64,000 bases of DNA. Origin: Tetraselmis striata. Taxonomy: Eukaryota; Chlorophyta; Chlorodendrophyceae; Chlorodendrales; Chlorodendraceae. The notes under the pieces were generated by a model. The model worked only from the letters and a program-made list of their open reading frames with translations. It was not told where the DNA came from and searched no databases. The DNA lies in the NCBI GenBank assembly GCA_006384855.1, contig VCJN01002769.1, positions 124,001 to 188,000 on the forward strand, read 5' to 3'. Below are positions 53,341 through 63,055 of the stretch, one piece after another (within the stretch, counting starts at the first letter, position 1; the number at the start of each line of letters is the position of its first letter). Both the position numbers and the translations under genes were made by a program.

Positions 53341-53665
53341 TGGGATGGGCGGGGCAGCGGTTGTTACCGAGTGAGGCGTAGCATCGTTTGCAGTAGCAAC
53401 GCAGCCTTTCCGGTGTGACGCCGCCTGGATGTAACCCAGCAGTACGCGCAAAGTGCAAGTGCAAGCTGCCGATGGCGGGGATCCCGCGCGCGGGGGGGGG
53501 GGGGGGGGGGGGGCAGCGGCTGTGGGATAGGCGGGGCAGCGGTTGCTACCGAGTGAGGCGTAGCATCGTTTGCAGTAGCAACGCAGCCTTTCCGGTTGCA
53601 TAGTGTGACACCGCTTGGATGTAACCCAGCAGTACGCGCAAAGTGCAAGTGTTACACGTCCGTGT
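53339..53665. repeat. Tandem duplication of ~184 bp with G run between
   Basis: gcggttgttaccgagtgagg, cgtagcatcgtttgcagtag, caacgcagcctttccgg and gtaacccagcagtacgcgca occur in both units. A 22-G run (53492-53513) lies near the junction. Confidence 0.85.
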
Positions 53666-53693
53666 GCCCCACCCAATGACATTGCGCCCGACC

Positions 53694-54293
53694 TCACTGA
53701 CGGCATGTCTCGCTCTCCTTCAGCTCCTGGGCCGTCCGCCGCCTCACCCTGCGCACCCTACCAGCCGCGCGTGCCTTCTCGGAAGCCTCACACACGGCGG
53801 CGCGAGTCGCGTCGTGGAACGCGTCCCTGACATGGCGGAACTCCGCCCTCACCGTGGCCGTGGTCGGGCAGAGGACTGCCCGCTGGTGGGTCGCCATGCA
53901 TGGGTACTTGGGGCCGCACAAAGCCGGGGTGCCGTCGCAGCAACACTCCCAGTCCGTCCGTTGGCCGCAGTCCACGCATGACGGGCGTCCGGCCAGGACA
54001 CGCACATGATAGTGCATGTGGCCGCCTCCCGCCACTGCTCGTAGTGCTCCGGTCAACATGGCGACGAGCAAGTCGGCATGTCCCGCAGGTGGCTGCGGGG
54101 CGGGTGGCGCGAGCGCAGCCTCGCTCGCCTCGACAACCCCCTCAGCCCGATCAGTCGCCTCGACCACGGCCTCCTCCGCCTCCTGACGCGGCGCACCAGG
54201 CGCATCATCGTCGCCTGGCAGGGCGTCCCCCCCCGCAACGGCGGTGGCCGACGCCGTCGTGGCGGGGTGTTGTGAGGAGGTGGCCCTAGACAT
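53694..54293 (-). CDS. Cys-rich ORF, possibly a transposase C-terminal finger protein
   Basis: A 199-codon frame from a Met at 54293 (open further upstream) to a stop at 53694. The N-terminal half is Ala/Glu/Pro-rich; the middle reads LLVAMLTGALRAVAGGG. The Cys module is SCVDCGQRTDWECCCDG, ALCGPKYPCMATHQR, whose C-x2-C...C-x-C...C...C...H spacing recalls the piggyBac-type end finger at 13.6 kb without being a close copy. The tail is helical and basic. Could be a transposon accessory gene or a stray exon. Confidence 0.4.
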   Translation of the reverse strand: MSRATSSQHPATTASATAVAGGDALPGDDDAPGAPRQEAEEAVVEATDRAEGVVEASEAALAPPAPQPPAGHADLLVAMLTGALRAVAGGGHMHYHVRVLAGRPSCVDCGQRTDWECCCDGTPALCGPKYPCMATHQRAVLCPTTATVRAEFRHVRDAFHDATRAAVCEASEKARAAGRVRRVRRRTAQELKESETCRQ

Positions 54294-55320
54294 AGGTGGG
54301 GCCGGCACCGCCATGTGTTGCTCCACATGCGGTGCGGATCCTGACGCGACAGCTCCGTCGCACCAGTACCGGCGCCGGCACCCCACGCCTGCTGGGATTA
54401 CCACCAACCGGCATGTTTCCTTTGGGAGGCGGTTCATCCGCGTCGGAGGTGAGCGGCGGTGCCTGTGTGGGTGTGAATACTGCCCGGCCATTAGGGCTCC
54501 CGCCGCCTGCCGCTCCGCCGACCCAAGCCGCGGCGTGTGCTGCGCCCCGCATAGTCGCCTCGAATATAATATACATGACGCGGGGACGAATGGGGGGGGG
54601 GGGGGGGGGGGATTCGTGCGTTTCGTATGTCGGCGGAAAGGCGTGCGAAGCTGCGGCTGGCGAAGGTGGTGGAAATAAGCGTGGCGGCGTCGGCGGCGTA
54701 TTACCGTGCGTGCATGCGTGCGCAACCCCGCGGCAGCAAGCGCCGGACTCGGCGTGTGCCGGCGGCAGAGCTGCGAAGCCATGGACACGGTACGGGATGC
54801 CAAGTCTGGCTAAGCAACTGCCGAGGCTGGCGGCTTAACCCCCATGTCCGGCGGTTAAGGGACGGAAAGTGCGTAGAAGTTGATCGGCAAAGCGGGCATA
54901 TAAGCCTGGCTGTGCTAGGTTCCTATTAAGTAATGGCGGTTTGTGCTAAGTAATTCGTAGGGGTGGACCATGCAGCGCAGGTAGGGGGCGGTATAAATGA
55001 GGCCGGGCACATATACTGCTCCACGAAACGACACTGTCGCACGTGTAGTTGAATAGACGCCCCCCCCCCCCCCCCCCGCCGGGTCGGCCCGCCGGGTCGG
55101 CCCGCCGACCCGCCACGGCATGTAATATCTGTCATGCATCGCCGGGGTATGTGTGAGTGGATGCCCCGCCGCCACACACCCCCCCCCACCCCCCCCCCCC
55201 CCCCCCCCCCATTTACACTTGTGCACTCATTAAGTTTGGGCTGGTTTCGGAGCAGTACATGTACGTATGTATATACATACAATGGAACGTAGGACCTGCG
55301 CGGAAAGAGGCGGGGCTGGC
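54294..55320. other. No confident gene; several homopolymer runs
   Basis: Runs at 54592-54611 (G), 55060-55077 (C) and 55189-55210 (C), plus a duplicated cgggtcggcccgcc near 55080. Frames here are short. Confidence 0.4.
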
Positions 55321-56448
55321 GGAGTGCGTTGGGGGTGCGTAGAGTAGCGTGTTGGTGAGATTCGGGGTGCATCGGACGCCGGATGCCCATCCACCCAGCG
55401 TAAAAGACGCGTACGTAATATTCACACTATATATATTCACACGCAAATGTGTGAAAACCGGACATACCGTGCCGGATGGGTGGGAATACGGCGTCCGATG
55501 CAGCCAAAACCCCAGCACCACGCTATTCTATGCACCGCCAATGCACTCCGCCAGCACCGCCTCATTCTCTGTCGATTTCGAAAACGCCTTCACATTATCC
55601 ACCGCTAATTGCAATTGCCACCGTGTAATATGTTGTCACGATGTGCGCACACAACAACACTTACTACCGGTTCCGACGCGGATGGAGGCGAGGCTTGCGG
55701 AGTGCGTTGGGGGTGCGTAGAGTAGCGTGCTGCAAATAATTGGGGTGCATCGGACGCCGGATGCCCATCCACCCGGCGTAAAAGACGCGTAATATTCACA
55801 CTTTATTAACACACAAATGTGTGAAAACCGGACATTCCGTGCCGGATGGGTGGGAATACGGTGTCCGATGCAGCCAAAACCCCAGCACCACGCTATTCTA
55901 TGCACCGCCAATGCACTCCGCCAGCACCGCCTCATTCTTTGTCGATTTCGAAAACGCCTTCACATTATCCACCGCTAATAATTGCAATTGCCACCGTGTA
56001 ATATGTTGTCACGATGTGCGCACACAACAACACTTACTACCGGTTCCGATCGACGCGGATGGAGGCGAGGCTTGCGGAGTGCGTTGGGGGTGCGTAGAGT
56101 AGCGTGCTGCAAATAATTGGGGTGCATCGGACGCCGGATGCCCATCCACCCGGCGTAAAAGACGCGTAATATTCACACTTTATTAACACACAAATGTGTG
56201 AAAACCGGACATTCCGTGCCGGATGGGTGGGAATACGGCGTCCGATGCAGCCAAAACCCCAGCACCACGCTATTCTATGCACCGCCAATGCACTCCGCCA
56301 GCACCGCCTCATTCTTTGTCGATTTCGAAAACGCCTTCACATTATCCACCGCTAATAATTGCAATTGCCACCGTGTAATATGTTGTCACGATGTGCGCAC
56401 ACAACAACACTTACTACCGGTTCCGACGCGGATGGAGGCGAGGCTTGC
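55321..56448. repeat. Three tandem copies of a ~377-bp unit
   Basis: Units start at ggagtgcgtt: 55321, 55699 and 56076, ending 56448 (378, 377, 373 bp). Identity is very high between units 2 and 3. Each contains an imperfect inverted pair, gcatcggacgccggatgccc and gggaatacggcgtccgatgc, ~100 bp apart. Open frames across it are not supported as genes. Confidence 0.93.
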
Positions 56449-56880
56449 GGAGTGCAATGGCGGTGCACAGACTAGCGGGAGACTAGATCCATTGTCGCTT
56501 ATTTACAAGCACGGGCGGTGCTGCCAGACCTGATCGTCTACGGCCGATATAATATGCACACTAAATTAACATCGGTGCACACCGCCGCACACCGCCGCAC
56601 ACCGCTGCGCGCGCACATTCGTCGCACACATTATCCCGGATTCACTCGCCGTATCCATTACGCCGTGCTACTTCAACAATAAACATTGCGAAATTACACC
56701 GACACAATGCCGCACCGACTAGCTCTTGACAATACGTGCATATAAATAGTAGTGGCGCGCTGCTCCTCGCCTCCGATGCGTCGTTGACTGCTGCGGAAGG
56801 CGGTCGTCGACTGGGTGTTAGTTTCTCCACCTCGGCCGCCCCCCCCCCCCCCCCCCCCTTCACCGCTCACATCGCCATGG

Positions 56881-57164
56881 CAGACCTTGCCCCCCGGGCA
56901 AAAGTGGGCGGCGAGCCTTGTTGTCGCGCGTGTCCGCGCCGCCGGCATCGAGGAGGACGAGAAAGACATGAGGAAACGCGTGACAAGGTGGGCGCGCAAC
57001 AAAACACTCCATCCTCCACATTAGCACGCACCCACTCGTGGCTAACTTGTGCCGCGCGCAGGTTCGTCCGGGAGCGCCGTAAGGCCCACCTCAACGCCAA
57101 GGCTTCCACAGTGCCAGCGGCGCAACTCGTGGTGGCCGAGGAGGCCGCATCCTCAGCCGCTTAA
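56881..57164 (+). pseudogene. Two small exons of an unknown basic protein
   Basis: VVARVRAAGIEEDEKDMRKR runs to a GTGGGC donor (~56988). The intron ends GCGCGCAG (57061), and splicing in phase gives VTRFVRERRKAHLNAKAS to a TAA. The splice sites and phase fit. No start is clear: the obvious ATG at 56877 is in another frame. Confidence 0.4.
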
Positions 57165-57236
57165 AGGCGAAACGATTGTGGCTTGTTGTGGGTATCTGGG
57201 CATTGGGGGCGTCCCGACGCGAAGGTAAGGAAGCTC

Positions 57237-57452
57237 ATGGCGGCGTCGTCGACGGCACAGCCTCCCGGGGTGGTGAAGACACTGACGGATGACAAGAAGC
57301 GGAAGAGGCCAGTGAAGAAACGCCGAGGTAAGAAACTGACGGTCGCGGAGTCGGAGGCGGAGTCGGAGGCGCAGGCGGAGGCGGAGGCGGAGGCAGCGAG
57401 ATCGTCGAAGCGGAGGGTCCCGCGGGCACGCAAGAACAAGAACAAGCAGTAG
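57237..57452 (+). CDS. Small basic ORF with acidic repeat, unknown
   Basis: 71 codons: MAASSTAQPPGVVKTLTDDK, KKRKRPVKKRRGKK (nuclear-localisation-like), an ESEAE/AEAEA repeat, then KRRVPRARKNKNKQ and TAG. It may be the end of a longer gene with the preceding exons. Confidence 0.3.
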   Translation: MAASSTAQPPGVVKTLTDDKKRKRPVKKRRGKKLTVAESEAESEAQAEAEAEAARSSKRRVPRARKNKNKQ

Positions 57453-59775
57453 CCCCCGCCCCCTTACCCCCCCCCCCCCCCCCCCCAAGGCGGGAGCGGC
57501 TGGCGGCGAGGGGGGGCGGGGGGGGGCGGGGCGGGCGTGGTCCCCCCGCCCCCGCACCCCCCCCCCCCCCCCCCCCCCCCCCGGGCCACATCCCCCGATG
57601 GCAGCTGTCGCGAATGTTGTAATTCAAACATTCTTCGGCAAACCGCTGCCTGCCCCCGCCCTCCCCCTCGCGAATATTTATGTAACGTGAGCACTCTTTG
57701 GCAAAACATGGCAGCCAAACCGCCCATCTGATGACCTTTGATCGGACGGCTGGCAGGCCCGTTCAGCAGTACTAGTACTACAAATTCCCCAGTGTTACCA
57801 AGTACGTACGGCTGCGATTTGCGCTCCCATGTACTAATAGTCGTAGTTATCCACAGGACGACTAGGGTTCGTACTAGATACCCGGTACCGGCGTAATAAA
57901 TATATCGCGTACTACCCGGTACTACACGGACAACCTTGTACCTTGTACGTCAGTGCCATGTACGCTTCACCGGGCTGGTACGACTACCAGAATGATGACA
58001 AAAAGGATTTATCGCCCGCCGGCAATAACGCCGGATGTACTCGCACGTAACTGGATGGACGTGCCGCCACCAGCAGCAGCCTTCACGGATAAATAATAGT
58101 CGCTAGTAGTAGTGCTTCGTCACCTGTATGTCACATCTGAATCTCACAGTGCGGGACGACATAAGGCCGGACGCGCTGCGAAAATATGGAGACGCCCTCT
58201 CCCAATATGGCGCTGTGTGGTAATTTCCGCGCGCCGTGGCGACACGCGACTTGAACCGGAAGTGCAGGTCAAGAGGAGCGGGCAAGTTGGCGAGTGCCCA
58301 GCCGAGCGTTACATGTACGACGAGTACGTGCTGCGCGCGCGGGTACGCGAGCGCGCCGCGTACATCCAGATGAAGTACGGTACGTTGTATGCGACGCGAT
58401 GGCAGCCATGTACATATGTACATAACGAGGGGTGAACGCGTGACGACGCGCGACGACGGCATTGTATGGACGCTACCATCACAGGGGGCGGTCGTCCCGC
58501 TGCCCCGCGCGAGGGGCGACACGACAGGAGACGGTCCACGGGCACATCGGACCTGTGGTCGTGCCGTATTGGGTTTGATGTATGTTGGGGTCGGCGGCTG
58601 GCGACGTTTCGAAGACCGGCAAACTCGGTACGTCGTCGTCGCGGGCCTCGTTGGGCGGAGTGTGGCGAGGCGGCCGCCGTACGGCACCAACGACGGCCGC
58701 CGATCACGAGCTCGCAAGTCGTAGGCCCACAATGACGCCACGAAACGCATAGGTCAAGTGGCGGAGCTGCCCCCCGGCGGACAGCTCGTGATGTTGAAAG
58801 TGAGAAGTCGGCACGTCGGGAGCGGGTTGGCTGGCGTAGAGGCTATAACGGCCTACGCGGGCCCGTAATGCTGACGTTGTTGTCGTGATGTAGGTTATTG
58901 TTGTGAGGCGGCCGCCGTTGTTGCACCAGCAACGGCCGCGCCGCCGGGGTTCCATACCCAGAGCCGCAAAAGGGTAGCTACGGGCACCACGAAAATTCGA
59001 GCACGCCATGTGTTGGACTTGCCCCCGGCGGGCAACTCCAATTTGTCGTTGTGATGTGATGACGACGTTGCGGTAGGAAGCGTCGGACACACGACGGATT
59101 GAGCCGCGCAGACGCTCCGCACTGCAGCCACAACAAACGTTGCTGGGGGACGGTTAGGACGAGGCCGCGAGGGCATCGAACCCTCTCAGAATACGGGCGC
59201 ATGGGCTACGCCATCCCCGTCACCGATGATCAATAGTTCGGGAAAACCACCACGCACAACGACCGTCGATGCCGCGGACCGAGTTGAAGTGTCTTGCATG
59301 ACGGCAAATGACCGTTCTGACGGCACGGGCGTCCTCCTTTCCTCGCTCCGATTTGATGCGGTCGACGTAGATGTCGTCGTTGACAACCAACAGCGGCCAT
59401 AATACCGAGCCCGTCCGTCCCACCTAACCTCAAGAGTAGACAGTTGCGAGAGTAGGGTGCTCAACTTCGCCCACGATAGCCCGTACTGCGCCTTGTCTTC
59501 GGGTATTGAAGTTTAAACCGCCCATCGGGGACCCCCTCCAGGTCCAATGCCACACCGTGTGCATCGCCACCCGAAAACGTCGCAGCTGCAAAGCCGCCAT
59601 GCATGGCAAGAATGGATATCGACTTCGGGCGGATGAGCGGGAAATCCACAATACCGAGGGTTGTCTATCGCTGCCCATGATGTAACGCATATGCGTGGCA
59701 TGACGAGTCACTACCGGGAAAAGAAACCTCGGTGCGGACCTGATCATGCCTTTGCGACCTTCGCGCGCACGAGAA
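57453..59775. other. No gene seen; local duplications
   Basis: Runs at 57467-57486 and 57557-57582 (C). 58755-59060 contains two loosely related segments (gcccccggcgg + caactc or cagctc) and the palindrome gccgttgttgcaccagcaac. Nothing is coding with confidence. Confidence 0.4.
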
Positions 59776-59905
59776 CGTGAAGCCGCTGCCGAAGGTATTG
59801 AAACATAGTGGTACCAGTAAGTTAACTGGTTGACACTACCAACAGACCGTACGAGTTGCACTAGGACAGTAAACATTTTTGGGAAACCCCATAAACATGT
59901 TTATA
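59776..59905. repeat. Partial YR cassette terminal repeat, solo
   Basis: gctgccgaaggtattgaaac, ACCAGT-AAGTTA-ACTGGT (59813-59830), gaccgtacgagttgcacta, gggaaaccccataaac and ATAAAC-AT-GTTTAT (59891-59904), close to 48650-48760. Confidence 0.72.
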
Positions 59906-59941
59906 TCAGTACTGCACTAGTACACTTGATGTGCAATATAC

Positions 59942-60110
59942 CAGGGTTGGGCTGCAGTCCACTTTCCAGTACTGCAGGCTGTAGTGCAGTACTGCGGGAT
60001 GCACTGCAAGGTGCAGTACTGCAGGCTGTAGGCAGGTTGCAGTCAACATGCTGCAGTACTGCAGCATGCAGGCAGGCTGCAGTGCAGGCTGCAGTAGCAC
60101 TGAAACTGCT
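59942..60110. repeat. Probable left end of a hAT element with CTGCAG-type subterminal repeats
   Basis: CAGGGTTGGGCTGCAG starts like a hAT TIR and is followed by about ten ctgcag/tactgcag motifs in ~150 bp. No matching CCAACCCTG end was found before 62.5 kb, so the right end may be lost. Confidence 0.5.
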
Positions 60111-60326
60111 GATTCTAGGGAAGGGCGGGACAGTGAAGGGCAAAGGGGCAGCCATGGCGGATGCAGAGGGGCGGCATTGCAACAATCGTAGTGGAAGTTG
60201 TAATATATCATTACGTTGTCTACAAAGGGGAAAAGCCTAGCGCTATTGTCTGTACATTTGTGTGTCTCCAACGATGATGTGCCAACGCATGCATAGTGAA
60301 ACACGCGTGATGGCATAAAAACCCCT

Positions 60327-60965
60327 CTATACCCCCGCTTCCTCATCTGCTGGCTCGGCTCCATACTGCTCCAGCATGGACTCCACTGCTTCCCATTGAA
60401 TGCGGCTGGCCTCCCCCTCGCCCTCGCCCTCAAGGACTTGGTTGGCCGGCCAATCCTCTCCGCATGGCTTGAGTAGATCCGCCGTCACGGCGCTGAAAGT
60501 AGCCTCCCCGTAGTACGACGCCAGTAGCTCCCTGACCTTGGCATCCAAGTCCAGGTTCTTCTGAACGAAGACGCAGGTTGCAACAGCGGAAGGTTCGCAT
60601 CTCAGCCTCCGCAGCGGCCAATCGGGCGGCCTCACCAGCCTGGCCAGTGGCCAGCCTCACGTCACCATCGTCATAGTAATGGGCATCTCCATCATCGTCG
60701 TCATCATCATCGTCTGGAGCAGCAGCAACTTGCTCAGATGGACCACCAGCAGCATCCGTCTTGATCTGCATGTAGCCGCTCAAGTGGACCAGCGCGGAGA
60801 GGAGCGACTTGGCGTCGTATTCTTTCATCAACTCCCGGGCCTCTTCATGCGTGCCCAACATCAGCTTGAACAGGTTGCCCTTGCAGTACCTAGGGTCCAG
60901 CTGATCTCGTGTGCCTTCTCAGCCACAAACTCGGTGAGCGGCCTCAGCATAGGCTGGATGTGCTG
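60327..60965 (-). pseudogene. hAT transposase fragment
   Basis: Reads MLRPLTEFVAEKAHEI, then after a one-base shift QLDPRYCKGNLFKLMLGTHE (the LDPRY motif after the last catalytic block), EEARELMKEYDAKSLLSALV, an Asp-rich loop, then after another shift VFVQKNLDLDAKVRELLASY and QWEAVESMLEQYG to a stop at 60327. It lies inside the hAT-like end at 59942, so it probably belongs to that element. It is broken. Confidence 0.6.
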
Positions 60966-62294
60966 GGAAAATTGAAATTGAAATGGAAATTGATTACAAC
61001 GTGCTAGCTAATTTGCCGCTCTCCACCGCCCAGACCGAGTTGCTCATAGGGGTAGGCATCTCTAACCATAGTAGGGAACACATATAGCGTAATTACAGCT
61101 CCGGCTTCCGGCCATCCTCTTTCGTTTCCAAGCCCCGCCTCCTTCCATCACGTGATCAGTAGCTGTGTTACTTTCGGATAACTACGGGTAGTCGCCAGTA
61201 CGAGCGACTACCGCTAATTGGCAGGACGGGGATTACGAATGCAGTACTCGCCCCACTCCCTAAAAGGTTTTCATGTATATTGGCAATGCACCGGCACCGC
61301 GCAGCCTTCGGGCGTCGTGCGTCTTGGCTCCACCTGCCGCCATCGCTGAAAATATCCCGCGGCGCTGATCGCCCCACCACGCCGGCTGTGGCGGTCCGTC
61401 GGCCTCGGCCGCGGTCCGCCGATGCTTCCTCCATCTCGCCCGCCTGAGCTCTTGCGGTAGGATCCCCAAGAGGGTCTGGAGGGGGGAAAGGCGGGCACCA
61501 ACCCCCCCCCCCCCCCCCCCCCCCCCGCGCTCCCGTCCGCGTGTCGTCGCTCCGTGATCGGCATGCCGGTCCTACTCGCCCGCGCGCCGCTCGCCTCCGC
61601 AGCGCGCCTCGTCGATGTAGCCGCCCGTCCAGGGTCAGACCGAGCTGACCGCCATCTGACTCTTCCCGCTGCATGGCTGCGACTCCCTCATGGCACTCCG
61701 GCTCCTGTCTCCTTGCCCCTGAGTCGCTGCCATGCCCGGCCTCTCCGCCCCCGAACGCCCGCCCCGCCTTTAAGTGCCGGGCTCCTATCCCCTCGCGCTC
61801 GCCGCCCTCGCCCGTTCTCACGGGACGGCTGAGGGTTTCCCGGGTGCTCCGAACGGGTCGGCCGCAGGGCGCCGCCGAACACTCCGCCGTACTAGGCCGG
61901 GATTCGAGTGATTCACAGGTGGAACACATACGGGTGGGGGGTACGCCAGATCTTCTGCATGTCGGTCGCGGGTCGTACCGAGGTACGAAAACACGATTTT
62001 ATTTCGAACAGCCCTCGGGAGTAGGCTGCCCCCTTCCGAGTCGTACAGACCCCTCTCCCCACCCGTAGGCGGATCTCGGACAGGCCGACGCAAGGCCGAG
62101 GTCGTACATGAATTATTTTTAGCACCCCCCCGTACAGGGCTGCTGCCCGGCGGCGCCAGCAGGCGCTACCAAGACTACGAGTATTATTTTTACAAGCCCC
62201 TCGTATAGGGCTCCCCGGTCGTCGCAGGATCCAAGGACCCGCCACAACCGGCCACCCCGCTCAGCCCCTTGCCGCACCCAGCCGGGTACGGGTC
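60966..62294. other. No confident gene
   Basis: Large GC-rich frames overlap on both strands (61168-61929 minus; 61673-62068 plus) around a 25-C run (61502-61526). None has a motif. Confidence 0.35.
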
Positions 62295-62449
62295 TTAGGG
62301 GTTACCAGCGCCCACCACGTGGAGGTGGGGGTGGTGCCGCCGGGCTTGCCGTACCCAGGATCCTCCGCTCTTGGTGGGCCGCTGCCTGGCGGCGGGCGCC
62401 ATGTGCTGGGCAATGTGCTTCCTCATCTCGTCCAGCTCTGACTCAAACC
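62295..62449 (-). other. Possible terminal exon of an unknown gene
   Basis: After a CCTATGCAG acceptor at ~62449 the minus strand reads FESELDEMRKHIAQHMAPAA, QRPTKSGGSW and a TAA at 62295. The splice site and helical start are plausible; upstream exons were not found. Confidence 0.3.
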
Positions 62450-63055
62450 TGCATAGGTGAGGGCGTAATATATAAAAAATCAATATGATAATTTGAGCTG
62501 GCACACATTCAGCCAGCGTTATTCTGGTAAGCTGGAAATACCCGGCGCAGCGGCATGCTTTTTATTCGCCTCGTCGAAACGGGGTTTGCCTAACCGCGTT
62601 TAACGACTACCAGGCGCGCGTAGTCGCCTGTATATATCGCGCCTAACGTTAGGCGTCACAGTACTTTAAACTTGGCGGTAAGGATGAGTACGGCAGCGGA
62701 GCCCTGCATCAAAGTACTATAGCGAGTAGCGGGTACTCGGTAGTCACGAGTGCACAAAGTACGACACGAGTACACGAGTCACTGTACTTTACGGGAATCG
62801 CCGCCCTTCATATCATCTGCTATTAGGCGCGCGCCTCCTCACGAGTACGCGCGGAAGATACCCGCGTGATGACGAGTGATGATGACGAGCAAGCGGGGCA
62901 GTAGGGTACTGGTCGATACACAACAAAGGCTGCAAAAATGCATTACACGGTAGTCACGGTTGGTTTTGTGATTTAATAAGGTGAGGTGCCAGGCTGGATC
63001 AGCGGCCAATGAGCGTCGAGCTTCGGGGTGTGGTTAAGCGGACATGGGCGCGCCT
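62450..63055. other. No gene seen
   Basis: AT-richer sequence without motifs. Confidence 0.4.

Noticed and set aside
57127-57627. Gly/Pro-rich minus-strand frames at 57.2-57.7 kb
   Set aside because: They are produced by C and G runs and the acidic/basic coding repeat on the plus strand; there is no independent support.
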